Assembly (NCBI RefSeq): GCF_014654205.1
Contig: NZ_BNAW01000024.1
Coordinates: forward strand, 61,521 to 125,520
Source of the DNA: Amycolatopsis bullii
GTDB taxonomy: Bacteria; Actinomycetota; Actinomycetes; Mycobacteriales; Pseudonocardiaceae
Direction: 5' to 3'
Length of the DNA: 64,000 bases
The notes beneath the pieces were generated by a model that saw nothing but the letters and a program-made list of their open reading frames with translations, made no database searches and had not been told where the DNA came from. Below, piece after piece: positions 55,024-63,618 of this stretch (positions within the stretch are counted from its first letter, which is position 1; every line of letters starts with the position of its first letter). The translations under genes and the position numbers were made by a program.

Positions 55024-55686
55024 TTACTTCTTCTTGGTGGCCGACGTGCGCTTGGCCGGAGCCTTGGTCGCGGCGGTCTTGGTCGCGGCCGGCTTGGCGG
55101 CGGCGGTCTTGGCGCGCGTGGTGGTCGCCTTCGCCGTGGTCGCCTTCGCGGTGGTGGCCTTGGCCGCTGTGGTCTTCGCGGCGGTCTTCGGGGCCGCCTT
55201 GGTGGCGGTGGTGGCGGTGGCCTTGGCGGCCGGCTTCGCCGCGGTGGCCCGGGTCCGCGTGGTCGTCGCGGCCGGCTTCGCCGCGGCGGCACGGGTGGCG
55301 CGGGTCGTGGTCGCCTTGGCCGGAGCCGCGGCGGCCGCGGTCTTCGTGGCCGTGGCCCGGGTCGCGGTGGTGGCGCGCTTGACCGGCGTGGCCTTCGGGA
55401 GCTTCTTGGTGCCGGAGATGACGTCCTTGAAGGTGGTGCCGGCGCGGAAGGCGGGCACGTTGGTCTTCTTCACCTTCACGGCCTCACCGGTCCGCGGGTT
55501 GCGCGCCGTGCGAGCCGCGCGAGCGCGCTTCTCGAACACGCCGAACCCGGTGATGTTGACCTTCTCGCCCTTGTTGACCGTCCGGATGATGATGTCCACC
55601 AGACCGTCCACGGCCTGCGCAGCCACCTTCTTGTCATCGCCCAGGCGCTCCGACAGCGCCTCGATCAGCTGGGCCTTGTTCGTCAT
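55024..55686 (-). CDS. HU-family nucleoid protein with Lys/Ala/Thr tail, copy 3
   Basis: 220 residues. The HU core is nearly that of copy 2, with an inserted Asp (SERLGDDKKVAAQAVDGLVD) and VKVKKTNVPAF in the DNA-binding arm. The tail uses ATATKTAAAAAPAKATTTRA-type and AAKTTAAKATTAKATTAKAT-type blocks and ends RTSATKKK. With copies 1 and 2 it makes three full HU-tail proteins within 23 kb. Its upstream leader is almost the same as that of copy 2, which suggests duplication or shared control. Confidence 0.95.
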   Translation of the reverse strand: MTNKAQLIEALSERLGDDKKVAAQAVDGLVDIIIRTVNKGEKVNITGFGVFEKRARAARTARNPRTGEAVKVKKTNVPAFRAGTTFKDVISGTKKLPKATPVKRATTATRATATKTAAAAAPAKATTTRATRAAAAKPAATTTRTRATAAKPAAKATATTATKAAPKTAAKTTAAKATTAKATTAKATTTRAKTAAAKPAATKTAATKAPAKRTSATKKK

Positions 55687-55772
55687 TCCAGTCCTCCAAA
55701 GTGGAACTACCAGTCAGGCCCATCACGGCCGACACGCCATAGACTATTACCAGCATCGCGCAAATCCAAACA
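55687..55772 (-). promoter_or_regulatory. hupB copy 3 promoter and conserved leader
   Basis: Minus strand: TTTGGATTTGCGC, then TGGTAATAGTC (extended -10 TAATAG at 55749-55744), then a leader with GTGTCGGCCGTGATGGGCC and GTAGTTCCACTTTGGAGG, closely matching copy 2. Confidence 0.72.
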
Positions 55773-56330
55773 GGGGCAGGACCTCAACCCTGTTGTGTCG
55801 CAGGGGTTGCCGCCCGAACCGAAGGCGAATGCCCGAGCCGTGCGCCCGACGCCACCGGCGTCCAGACAGGACAGCGGGGAAATTCGAACAATTGATCGAC
55901 TTTGCGGAGCCGGAGCGCAATCGCGCAGCGGGCCAGAAAGCGCTTCCTGGCCGACGGCGAAGATCACCGCCCCTGGCCGCCGAAGGCCCGACCCCGCGCG
56001 AGAATCCCTGCGGCGAGCGTCCAATGTGTACAAAGATGCGGACGGCAACGAGTACTCGTTGATCGTCGAGGCGATCCGCAGCGGCGTCGACCGGTTCCAG
56101 CCGATTCGCTTCGGAGCGATTGACGCACAGCCCGGCTGGGTAGTTCCCCAGTACTCGGGACGGGGTCTCGGGAACGAGACGGCGGCCTGCCGGGATGACC
56201 GCCTCGCACCGTCGGGGCGGTGTTGGGCTCGACGGTCATCGCAGCAGGCCGCCGTCGTCACGCTCACCCCTCGAGCGGCGGAAACGCTGCGAGCGCGATC
56301 TTCCTCCGGCTCCGCCGCAGGGCATCCGCA
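55773..56330. other. No supported gene; possible protein relic
   Basis: About 560 bases between hupB copy 3 and the tRNA terminator. From about 56022 the plus frame reads NVYKDADGNEYSLIVEAI and then FQPIRFGAIDAQPGWVVPQY, which looks like ordinary protein, but the sequence after it becomes Arg/Ser-rich and no start or family could be assigned. It may be a decayed gene. Confidence 0.35.
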
Positions 56331-56333
56331 CAG

Positions 56334-56365
56334 CAAAAAGCGGGACCGACCTGGTCAGTCCCGCT
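56334..56365 (-). terminator. Terminator after tRNA-Glu
   Basis: On the minus strand a 13-pair stem (AGCGGGAC...GTCCCGCT with one mismatch) is followed by TTTTTG, 14 bases beyond the tRNA-Glu 3' end. Confidence 0.85.
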
Positions 56366-56378
56366 CCGGTGATGCTGC

Positions 56379-56454
56379 TGGTACCCCCGATGGGATTCGA
56401 ACCCACGCTACCGGCGTGAGAGGCCGGCGTCCTAGGCCGCTAGACGACGGGGGC
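56379..56454 (-). tRNA. tRNA-Glu (CTC)
   Basis: Reads GCCCCCGTCGTCTAGCGGCC from the 5' end, has the anticodon loop CTCTCAC (CTC), the T-loop GGTTCGAATCC, and an encoded CCA end (plus strand TGG at 56379-56381). All four stems form. Confidence 0.96.
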
Positions 56455-56556
56455 TTAGGATCTTCCCTGGTTTCCCAGGGGCTTTTCTGTTTTTCTTGCT
56501 GGAGAGAACCTACCAGAAGCGATTTCCCGCTTCGCAGGGGGGGTCACTCTCCGCAG

Positions 56557-56628
56557 CTGGGGTACCAGGACTCGAACCTAGACTAACTGGACCAGAACCA
56601 GTCGTGCTGCCAATTACACCATACCCCA
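56557..56628 (-). tRNA. tRNA-Gln (CTG)
   Basis: Starts TGGGGTATGGTGTAATTGGC, has the anticodon loop TTCTGGT (CTG), the T-loop GGTTCGAGTCC, and acceptor partner TACCCCA; the CCA end is not encoded. It is cotranscribed with tRNA-Glu, the glnU-gluU pair found near the same locus in mycobacteria. Confidence 0.95.
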
Positions 56629-56677
56629 GTGAGGTACCGCTCCGGCTGGCCGGTTCAGCACCGCACGAGGAGAAATA

Positions 56678-57505
56678 CTAGAGCACGCCGTTCCGGACCG
56701 TGAACGCGGGGGTGCCACTGCCCCGCTGGGCCGGGACGCCGATCGTCGCGTACTCCGAAACCAGCAGCTCAGGCAGCTCGGCGAGGCCGGCCACCGTGTG
56801 GACGCCCTCCGGGGCGCGGGCGCCGATGCGGTCGCGGTCGAGCCAGACCGCGCCCAGCCCGGCGTCGCGGGCCCCGATCGCGTCGGTGTCCAGTTTGTCC
56901 CCCACGTGGACCGCCTGGGCCGGCGCGCAGCCCAGGCCCAGGCACACCGTGTGGAACATCACCGGGTCGGGTTTGGCGACCCCGAGCTCGCCGGCGATGG
57001 CGACGTGGTCGAAGAACGGCGCCAGGCCGAGGTCGGCGATCTTCTTCCGCTGGTGGCCACCCGAGGCGTTCGTCACCGCGGCCAGCATCAGGCCGGCCGC
57101 GCGCAGCCACTCCAGGCAGTCGAGGACGTCGTCGAACAGCTGCCACGAGTGGTCGAGCAGCTCCCGGCGGCGCCGCTCGAACGAGCTCACCTGCTCGGCG
57201 TCGGCGCAGATGCCGATTTCGGCGAGGAAGCAGTCGGTGCGCCGCTGGTGCATCGTCGCGTAGTCGAGTTCGCCGGCGACGACGAGGGCGACGTGCTCTT
57301 CGGTGATGAGGTCCCACAGCGGCCACAGGTCGCCCCGGCCGGTGAGGATGTGGAGGCTCCGGCGGATCGCGGCGGTGCAGTCGATGAGGGTGTCGTCGAT
57401 GTCCAGGCACACCAGCCGGAGCTCGGGCGGCGCCCAGGGCTCGGACGCCGCCGCGGCGGGCGGGGCGGTTCGCGAAGGGGTCCGGGGTGCCAGGGCGAAA
57501 TCCAC
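56678..57505 (-). CDS. HAD-superfamily phosphatase
   Basis: About 275 residues. HAD motif I is LVCLDIDDTLID (nucleophile and acid Asp), motif II is LAAVTNASGG, motif III Lys lies in GELGVAKPDPVMFH, and motif IV is AVHVGDKLDTDAIGA. A helical cap of about 75 residues sits between motifs I and II, as in HAD-1A phosphoglycolate-phosphatase-like enzymes. The start GTG 57505 is weak, and the first 28 residues are Pro/Ala-rich, so translation may begin later. Substrate unknown. Confidence 0.88.
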   Translation of the reverse strand: MDFALAPRTPSRTAPPAAAASEPWAPPELRLVCLDIDDTLIDCTAAIRRSLHILTGRGDLWPLWDLITEEHVALVVAGELDYATMHQRRTDCFLAEIGICADAEQVSSFERRRRELLDHSWQLFDDVLDCLEWLRAAGLMLAAVTNASGGHQRKKIADLGLAPFFDHVAIAGELGVAKPDPVMFHTVCLGLGCAPAQAVHVGDKLDTDAIGARDAGLGAVWLDRDRIGARAPEGVHTVAGLAELPELLVSEYATIGVPAQRGSGTPAFTVRNGVL

Positions 57506-57854
57506 CCAGTGAGGCTAGGGCAACCGCCGCGTTCGCGACGCTGCCAAAGAGGTGATAGCCGCTCGCCTGTTCCGGCGCACCGGCTCTACTCCCAGTTGGC
57601 GCACCGTCCCCGTTCGGTTATCCGCCACGAGCGTCGCCGACGCCCGCTCCCGCGGAACAGCAATCGATTCCTCGCCGAAAGCCCTTCTGCCGCAAGGAAA
57701 TCCACTCCGTCCACAAGAGCACTTCCGCATATCGCCGCCCCAAGCGGCGCGAAGCCGGAACACCGCCGACCAACTGTCGCGTTTGGACGGTTTCTGATCA
57801 CCGGAGCGAGAGCGCGTGACCGTCGCCCGATCAGCGTATCCCCGGTCAAAGCCC
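57506..57854. other. Gene-free stretch between the HAD and monooxygenase genes
   Basis: No supported gene; it holds the divergent promoters only. Open frames in it are shadows without ribosome sites. Confidence 0.55.
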
Positions 57855-57909
57855 TTGACGCCGGGGCCGGGCGGGTGCATCCTCAAGTTATTCAACAAGC
57901 GATGAATAA
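57855..57909 (+). promoter_or_regulatory. Promoter and candidate operator of FAD monooxygenase gene
   Basis: TTGACG (57855-57860), a 17-base spacer, CATCCT (57878-57883), then the inverted repeat TTATTCA (57888-57894) and TGAATAA (57903-57909) over the predicted start point. A repressor bound there would block transcription; its gene is not adjacent. Confidence 0.6.
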
Positions 57910-57914
57910 GGGAG

Positions 57915-59162
57915 ATGGTCGAGATGACCGAGCGCACGACCTGCGTCGTCATCGGTGGCGGGCCGGCCGGGATGGTCACGGCGCTGTTGCTGGCCCGGGC
58001 CGGCGTCGAGGTGACGGTGCTGGAGAAGCACGCCGACTTCCTGCGTGACTTCCGCGGGGACACGGTCCACCCGTCGACGCTGACGCTGCTCGACGAGCTG
58101 GGCCTCGGCGAGAAGTTCGACGCGCTCCCGCACAGCGAGCTGACCGCGGCCGGCTTCCCCCAGGAGAACGGCGAGCTGATGAAGCTGGCCGACTTCACCC
58201 GGCTCAAGGTGGCGCACCCGTACATCGCGATGGTGCCGCAGTGGGACTTCCTCGACCTGCTCGCCGAAAGCGCGCGCAAGGAGCCGACGTTCGCCCAGCG
58301 GATGGAGACCGAGTGCACCGGCCTGGTCCGCGAGCACGGCCGGGTCGCCGGCATCACCTACCGCACGAGCGCCGGCGAGACCGGCGAAATCCGCGCCGAC
58401 CTGGTGATCGCCGCCGACGGCCGCTGGTCGCTGGCCCGCCGCGAGGCCGGCCTGGTGCCGCGGGAGTACGACTGCCCGTTCGACGTCTGGTGGTTCCGGC
58501 TCTCCCGCGGCGACGGCGAAGCGGGCAACATGCTGCTGCCGAAGATGCGCGACCGCCGCTTCGCGGTGCCGCTCCCCCGGCCGGACTTCTACCAGGTCGC
58601 CTACCTCGCGCCGAAGGGCGAGGACCTGCGCAAGCAGGGCATCGAGGCGTTCCGGGAGAACGTGACGCAGATCTGCCCCGAGTTCCACGACCGGGTGCAC
58701 GAGCTGGCGACGATGGACGACGTCAAGTTCCTCGACGTGCGGCTCAACCTCTTGCCCCAGTGGCACGTCGACGGGCTGCTGTGCCTCGGCGACGCGGCGC
58801 ACGCGATGTCGCCGATCGGTGGCGTGGGCATCAACCTGGCGGTGCAGGACGCGGTCGCGGCCGCGACGCTGCTGGCCGAGCCGCTGCGCCGCGGCCGTCC
58901 GACGGAGGCTGAGCTGGCGAAGGTGCGTGCGCGGCGCCTCGCGCCGACGCTGCTGGTGCAGGGGCTGCAGCGCCTGATGCACCGGACGGTGGTGCGCGGC
59001 GTGATGAACGGCAAGCGCAACGGCCCGCCGGAGCCGATGGTCAAGGCGTTCGCCCGGTTCCCGAAGCTGTCGTACTTCCCGGCACGCCTGCTGGGCCTGG
59101 GCCTGCGCCCCGAGCACGCCCCGGCCTTCGCGCGGCGGGCGATGGAGCCGGTGCAGCGCTGA
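57915..59162 (+). CDS. FAD-dependent aromatic-type monooxygenase (PHBH fold)
   Basis: A 415-residue flavoprotein of the p-hydroxybenzoate hydroxylase fold. The FAD motif is CVVIGGGPAGMVTALLLARA, the DG motif is LVIAADGRWSLARR, and the GD motif is LCLGDAAHAMSPIGGVGIN. It matches the common actinobacterial FAD-dependent oxidoreductases near TetR/MarR regulators that hydroxylate aromatic compounds or antibiotics, including rifampicin-monooxygenase relatives; substrate is not inferable. The ATG at 57915 is preceded by AAGGGAG; ATG 57924 in frame is an alternative. Confidence 0.9.
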   Translation: MVEMTERTTCVVIGGGPAGMVTALLLARAGVEVTVLEKHADFLRDFRGDTVHPSTLTLLDELGLGEKFDALPHSELTAAGFPQENGELMKLADFTRLKVAHPYIAMVPQWDFLDLLAESARKEPTFAQRMETECTGLVREHGRVAGITYRTSAGETGEIRADLVIAADGRWSLARREAGLVPREYDCPFDVWWFRLSRGDGEAGNMLLPKMRDRRFAVPLPRPDFYQVAYLAPKGEDLRKQGIEAFRENVTQICPEFHDRVHELATMDDVKFLDVRLNLLPQWHVDGLLCLGDAAHAMSPIGGVGINLAVQDAVAAATLLAEPLRRGRPTEAELAKVRARRLAPTLLVQGLQRLMHRTVVRGVMNGKRNGPPEPMVKAFARFPKLSYFPARLLGLGLRPEHAPAFARRAMEPVQR

Positions 59163-59171
59163 GGAACCACC

Positions 59172-59200
59172 GAAGGCCACCCCGGACCGGGGTGGCCTTC
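59172..59200 (+). terminator. Hairpin after FAD monooxygenase gene
   Basis: Perfect 12-base arms (GAAGGCCACCCC) with a 5-base loop, ten bases after the stop. Confidence 0.82.
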
Positions 59201-59222
59201 ACCGCACGGGCAAGGGCTCAGC

Positions 59223-59271
59223 CGGTCGGCCCACGCGCCCAGACAGTCGGCCTGCGTACCCGGAGGGTCGG
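59223..59271. repeat. Two-copy outlier of the 21-bp repeat family
   Basis: CGGTCGGCCCACGCGCCC, CAGTCGGCCTGCGTACCC and a third partial GGGTCGG follow with period 21, matching the unit of the arrays at 32151-32360. It fills the gap between the terminator and the SRPBCC gene. Confidence 0.8.
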
Positions 59272-59736
59272 TTACCGCGGCCCGCCCACCCTCTTGTGCA
59301 GCCGCTCCAGCAGTCCCCGGCCCACCGGCCGTCCCACGCGGCGCAGCAGCGGGGCGGCCGCACGGGTGCCCGGGCCGCGCAGCCCGCCGAGGAACGCGAA
59401 TCGCGTCGCGCTGCCCTCCGGCACCGCCGCCATCCCGCCCACCACCCGCCCGCCCTGCATGACGCACCACCCCGGGCGCAGCACCACGTCGAACCGGTCG
59501 TGCAGCCGGAAATACCCCGTGATGTCGGCGACGACGTGCTCCCCCTCTCCCACGACCCGCACGGACCGCACGTTCCGCAGCAGCCGCGGCAGCTCGCCCT
59601 CCAGGTCCGCGGCCACCGCCCAGACGTCCTCGAACGGCGCGTCCACCACCGTCTCGGCGAAGAACGCGCCCGGCAGCGCCGCCGCCAGCACGCCCAGGCG
59701 GCGGACCGCGTCCAGTTCGGCGACCGGCCAGCTCAT
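59272..59736 (-). CDS. SRPBCC/polyketide-cyclase-like protein
   Basis: A 154-residue START/SRPBCC-type domain: VVDAPFEDVWAVAADLEGEL starts the helix-grip fold, and FDVVLRPGWCVMQGGRVVGG and TRFAFLGGLRGPG continue it. It binds a hydrophobic ligand in relatives. The ATG at 59736 has GGAAGGAG upstream and overlaps the sigma-factor stop by four bases (ATGA), so it is coupled to the ECF sigma gene and takes the place where an anti-sigma factor often sits. Confidence 0.78.
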   Translation of the reverse strand: MSWPVAELDAVRRLGVLAAALPGAFFAETVVDAPFEDVWAVAADLEGELPRLLRNVRSVRVVGEGEHVVADITGYFRLHDRFDVVLRPGWCVMQGGRVVGGMAAVPEGSATRFAFLGGLRGPGTRAAAPLLRRVGRPVGRGLLERLHKRVGGPR

Positions 59737-60224
59737 CGACCCCACTCCTTCCGGAAACTCCGCCGCGCACGGAACAGGCGCGACTTCACCGTGCCCGCCG
59801 GCACCGCGAGCAGCTCGGCCACGGCCTGCTCGTCCAGCCCTTCGACGTCCCGCAGGACGAGGATCGCCCGGTGCTCCGGGGCGAGCCGGTCGAGCACGTC
59901 GCGGATGTCGACGCCGAGCTCGACGTCGACGGCCGCCGGGGCGTCGGCCAGTTCGGCGGGCACCGCCCGCCGGGCGCGCCGGGCGACGCGGACCGCCTCC
60001 CGCACCGCGATCGCGCGGGCCCAGCCGAACACCGCGGCCGGTTCGGCGAGGCCGCGCAGGTTGCGGAAGATCGCGATCAGCGCCTCCTGGGTGGCGTCGG
60101 CGCCGTCGTCGAGCGCGATGGGGCCGCACAGCCTGCCGACGTACGGCGTGAGCAGGCCCAGCAGCTCCTGCATCGCGAGCGCGTCGCCGCGTTGGGCGGC
60201 GCGCACGAGCTCGGTCGGGTCCAT
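59733..60224 (-). CDS. ECF-type RNA polymerase sigma factor
   Basis: A 163-residue sigma-70 ECF protein. Region 2 includes ADATQEALIAIFRNLRGLAE and the helix AVFGWARAIAVREAVRVARR; region 4 is LDRLAPEHRAILVLRDVEG plus the helix-turn-helix EQAVAELLAVPAGTVKSRLF. No anti-sigma factor is adjacent; instead an SRPBCC protein is coupled to it. The ATG at 60224 is the first in frame. Confidence 0.92.
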   Translation of the reverse strand: MDPTELVRAAQRGDALAMQELLGLLTPYVGRLCGPIALDDGADATQEALIAIFRNLRGLAEPAAVFGWARAIAVREAVRVARRARRAVPAELADAPAAVDVELGVDIRDVLDRLAPEHRAILVLRDVEGLDEQAVAELLAVPAGTVKSRLFRARRSFRKEWGR

Positions 60225-60336
60225 GCGCCTCCTCGTCCTCCGCCTGGGTGGAGGCGGCCACCCGGCGAAAGGTTCCCGGGGACTTCGTCACCTTTTCCGC
60301 GGGGAACCCCGCGCGCCCGAGGTCTCTCCTCCTGGC

Positions 60337-61176
60337 GTGAACGAAGATCCCTTCCCCGCCGTCGACGGCGTGACACACCGCTTCGTCCAGGCCGGCGCGG
60401 TCCGGTTGCACGTCGCCGAGGCCGGTTCCGGCCCGCCCGTGCTCCTGCTGCACAGCTTCCCGCAGCACTGGTACGCCTGGCGCCGGGTGATCCCGGGCCT
60501 GGCCACCGACCACCGCGTGCTCTGCCCGGACTTCCGCGGCGCCGGCTGGTCCGACGCGCCGCCGGACGGCTACGACACCGCGACCCGCGTCGACGACCTC
60601 CTCGCCCTGCTCGACGCGCTCGGCCTCGACGAAGTCCCGATTGTTTCCCACGGCTGGGGCGCGTGGACGGCGTTCGCGCTGTGCCTGCGCGCCCCGGAGC
60701 GGGTCCGCGCGCACCTCGCGCTCACCATGACCCACCCGTGGCCGGCGCGGCGGGCGCTGCGCCGGGCCGCGTGGCGGTTCTGGCACACGACGCTGTGGGA
60801 ACTCCCGCTGCTCGGCCCGGCCGTCCTGCGCCACTGGCCGGGGTTGACGCGGTTCCTGCTCCGGCACTGGGGCGCGGCCGAAGACGGCGTCGCGGAGTTC
60901 GCCGAACGCAGCCGCCGTCCCGGGCAGGCCCGGGCCGGGCAGCAGCTGAACTGGCAGTTCGTGGTGCACGACCTGCCGAAGCTGCGGCGCCCGGGCGCGG
61001 ACCGGCCGCGGATGCCGACCGAGATCCTGGCCGGCGGCCGGGACGTGCTCGTGCCGCCGGAGCTGCTGGGCGACGTCCTCCCGGTGCGGGTGCTCGCCGA
61101 CTGCGGGCACCTGATCCCGGAACAGCGCCCGGACGCCGTCGTCGCGGCGGCGCGGGCGCTGTTCGGCGGGAGTTAG
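60337..61176 (+). CDS. Alpha/beta hydrolase (epoxide-hydrolase type) lacking the nucleophile
   Basis: A 279-residue epoxide-hydrolase/dehalogenase-type fold. HSFPQHWYAWRRVIP is the oxyanion HGxP-like region, CPDFRGAGWSDAP is typical, and the final His is in ADCGHLIPEQRP. The nucleophile elbow, normally GHDWG, reads VSHGWGAWTAF, so the Asp is Gly (GGC instead of GAC, one base). The enzyme is therefore probably inactive as a hydrolase or does another job. The start is GTG 60337. It is divergent from the sigma factor and overlaps the FAH gene end by four bases. Confidence 0.85.
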   Translation: MNEDPFPAVDGVTHRFVQAGAVRLHVAEAGSGPPVLLLHSFPQHWYAWRRVIPGLATDHRVLCPDFRGAGWSDAPPDGYDTATRVDDLLALLDALGLDEVPIVSHGWGAWTAFALCLRAPERVRAHLALTMTHPWPARRALRRAAWRFWHTTLWELPLLGPAVLRHWPGLTRFLLRHWGAAEDGVAEFAERSRRPGQARAGQQLNWQFVVHDLPKLRRPGADRPRMPTEILAGGRDVLVPPELLGDVLPVRVLADCGHLIPEQRPDAVVAAARALFGGS

Positions 61177-61943
61177 ACGTTCTCGACCGGGTTGGTCAGG
61201 GTGCCGATGCCTTCGATGGTGATCGAGACGCTCTGGCCGCCCTCGATCGGGCCGACGCCCTCGGGCGTGCCGGTGAGGATGATGTCGCCGGGCAGGAGCG
61301 TCATGACGCCGGAGACGAACTCGACCAGCTCGGGGATCTTGTGGACGAGGTCCGAAGTACGGCCGTCCTGCTTGAGCTCGCCGTCGACTTCGGCCTTCAG
61401 CGACAGGTCGGACGCGTCGATCGCGGTCTCGATCCACGGGCCGATCGGGCAGAAGGTGTCGAAGCCCTTGGCGCGGCCCCACTGGCCGTCGGACTTCTGG
61501 AGGTCGCGGGCGCTGACGTCGTTGGCGATCGTGTAGCCGAGGATGACGCTGGCGGCGCGGGCGGCGGGCACGTTCTTCACCGGCTGCCCGATGACGATGG
61601 CCAGCTCGCCCTCGAAGTCGACGCGGCCGACGTCCGACGGGCGGCGGATGGCCGCGTGAGGCCCGATGACCGTGGTCGACGGCTTGATGAAGAGCATCGG
61701 GGCGCTGGGCACCTCGTTGCCGAACTCGGCCGCGTGCTTGGCGTAGTTGCGGCCGACGGCGATCACCTTGGACGGCAGGATCGGCGCGAGCAGCCGGACG
61801 TCGGCCAGCGGCCACCGCTTGCCGGTGAAGTTCGGCTGGCCGAAGGGGTGTTCGGCGATTTCCAGGACCTGGGCGTCGTCACCGTCGCCTTCGATCGAGG
61901 CGAACGCGACACCACCGGGATGAGCAATTCGGGCTAGGCGCAC
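61173..61943 (-). CDS. Fumarylacetoacetate hydrolase family protein
   Basis: A 256-residue FAH-family enzyme. The metal-binding acidic residues are in RVDFEGELAIVIGQP and GYTIANDVSARDLQ, and PGDIILTGTPEGVGPI is the C-terminal signature. Relatives hydrolyse or decarboxylate beta-diketo acids such as acylpyruvates; Rv2993c is the mycobacterial equivalent and is also near the tRNA pair. The start is GTG 61943. It follows cimA on the same strand by 32 bases and is probably cotranscribed. Confidence 0.93.
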   Translation of the reverse strand: MRLARIAHPGGVAFASIEGDGDDAQVLEIAEHPFGQPNFTGKRWPLADVRLLAPILPSKVIAVGRNYAKHAAEFGNEVPSAPMLFIKPSTTVIGPHAAIRRPSDVGRVDFEGELAIVIGQPVKNVPAARAASVILGYTIANDVSARDLQKSDGQWGRAKGFDTFCPIGPWIETAIDASDLSLKAEVDGELKQDGRTSDLVHKIPELVEFVSGVMTLLPGDIILTGTPEGVGPIEGGQSVSITIEGIGTLTNPVENV

Positions 61944-61975
61944 GCGGCCATTCTACGTGCGCCCGGCCCGTACCC

Positions 61976-63580
61976 TCAGGCCACGGTGGTGCTCTTGTGG
62001 ACGAGCGCGTCGCACAGGGCCAGCCAGCTGGCCTCGACGATGTTGCCGTGCACGCCGACGGTGGTCCACTCGCGTTCGCCGTCGGTGCTCTCGACCAGCA
62101 CGCGCGTCACCGCGTCGGTGCCGGGGTGGCCCTGGAGGATGCGCACCTTGTAGTCGGCCAGCTCCACACTGTCCAACCAGGACAGGTGCGGGCTCAGTGC
62201 CTTCCGGAGGGCGGCGTCGAGGGCGTGCACCGGCCCGATGCCCTCGGCGGTGGCGATGACGCGCTCGCCGCCGACGTGCACCTTGACCGTGGCCTCGGCC
62301 ATCACCTCGCCGTCGGAGCGGTGGTCGAGCACCACGCGGTAGGACTCGAGCGCGAACGGCGCCTCCGCGGGGACGTCGGCTTCCTGACGCAGCAGGAGTT
62401 CCAGGGAGGCGTCGGCGGCCTCGAAGGACCAGCCTTCGGCCTCGAGCCGCTTGACCTTGGTGAGCGCGTTCGACAGCGCTTCGGGTCGGCCGGCAAGGTC
62501 GACCCCGAGCTCACGTCCCTTGAGCTCGAGGCTGGCCCTGCCGGCCATCTCGGTGACCAGTACCCGCATGTCGTTGCCGACGGAAGACGGATCGATGTGG
62601 TTGTACAGCAACGGATCCACCTTGATCGCGCTCGCGTGCAGTCCCGCCTTGTGGGCGAAGGCCGACGCCCCTACGTAAGCCTGGTGGGTGTAGGGGGCGA
62701 GGTTGGCGATTTCGGCAAGGGCATGGGAGACCCGGGTGAGCTCGGCGGCGCCTCCGGTCGGGAGGACGTCGAGGCCGAGCTTGGTCACCAGATTTCCCGT
62801 CACGGCGAACAGGTCGGCGTTGCCGGCCCGTTCCCCGTAACCGTTGGCGGTGCACTGGACGTGCGTCACGCCGGCCTGCACCGCGGCGACGGAGTTCGCC
62901 ACGGCGCAGGAAGTGTCGTCCTGACAGTGGATTCCGAGCCGGAATCCGGTCTTTTCCCTGATGTCCCGCACGGTCTCGGCGAGCCCGAGGGGAAGCTGCC
63001 CGCCGTTGGTGTCGCAGAGCACGAGGACGTCGGCACCCGCGTGGGCGGCGGCGTCGAGGACCCTGAGCGAGGTCTCGGGGGAATGCGCGTAGCCGTCGAA
63101 GAAGTGTTCCGCGTCGAGGAAGACGCGCCGGCCTTCCCTGGTGAGGAACTCGACGGTGTCTTTCACCATCGCACAGGCCTCATCGACGTCGACGCGGAGA
63201 GCGCGTTCGATGTGCCTCAGGTCCGACTTGGCGACCAGGGTGACAACGGGGGCCTCGCTGTCGAGCAGCGCCCGGACCTGCGGATCGGCGTCGGCGGTGG
63301 TGCCGGCCTTGCGGGTGGCGCCGAACGCGACGAGGGCGGCGTGGCGCAGCTTCAGCTCGCCCTTCGCGGCCCGGGCGAAGAATTCGGTGTCCTTGGGGAG
63401 CGCCCCGGGCCAGCCACCTTCGATGAACCCGACACCCAGCTCGTCCAGCAGCCGCGCGACGGCGAGCTTGTCCTGGACGGAGTAGGAGATGCCCTCCCGC
63501 TGCGCACCGTCGCGCAGGGTGGTGTCGTAGAGGTGGAAGGCGTCGCCGAGCGGGGTATCGGCGGGCTCCTTGCGGGTCAC
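61976..63580 (-). CDS. cimA: (R)-citramalate synthase
   Basis: A 534-residue LeuA-family enzyme. HLYDTTLRDGAQREGISYS begins the HMGL-like TIM barrel with the metal-binding Asp, CDTNGGQLP and IHCQDDTSCAVANSVA follow, and a LeuA dimer/allosteric domain fills residues about 390-530. It joins acetyl-CoA and pyruvate to citramalate, the threonine-independent start of isoleucine synthesis; that product fits the Ile-rich leader and attenuator upstream. The start is GTG/ATG 63580 (MTRKEPADTPLGDAF), preceded by AGGAGAAGACC. Confidence 0.94.
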   Translation of the reverse strand: MTRKEPADTPLGDAFHLYDTTLRDGAQREGISYSVQDKLAVARLLDELGVGFIEGGWPGALPKDTEFFARAAKGELKLRHAALVAFGATRKAGTTADADPQVRALLDSEAPVVTLVAKSDLRHIERALRVDVDEACAMVKDTVEFLTREGRRVFLDAEHFFDGYAHSPETSLRVLDAAAHAGADVLVLCDTNGGQLPLGLAETVRDIREKTGFRLGIHCQDDTSCAVANSVAAVQAGVTHVQCTANGYGERAGNADLFAVTGNLVTKLGLDVLPTGGAAELTRVSHALAEIANLAPYTHQAYVGASAFAHKAGLHASAIKVDPLLYNHIDPSSVGNDMRVLVTEMAGRASLELKGRELGVDLAGRPEALSNALTKVKRLEAEGWSFEAADASLELLLRQEADVPAEAPFALESYRVVLDHRSDGEVMAEATVKVHVGGERVIATAEGIGPVHALDAALRKALSPHLSWLDSVELADYKVRILQGHPGTDAVTRVLVESTDGEREWTTVGVHGNIVEASWLALCDALVHKSTTVA

Positions 63581-63618
63581 GGTCTTCTCCTAGCGTCTTC
63601 CTGGCGTTTCGAGGCAAC

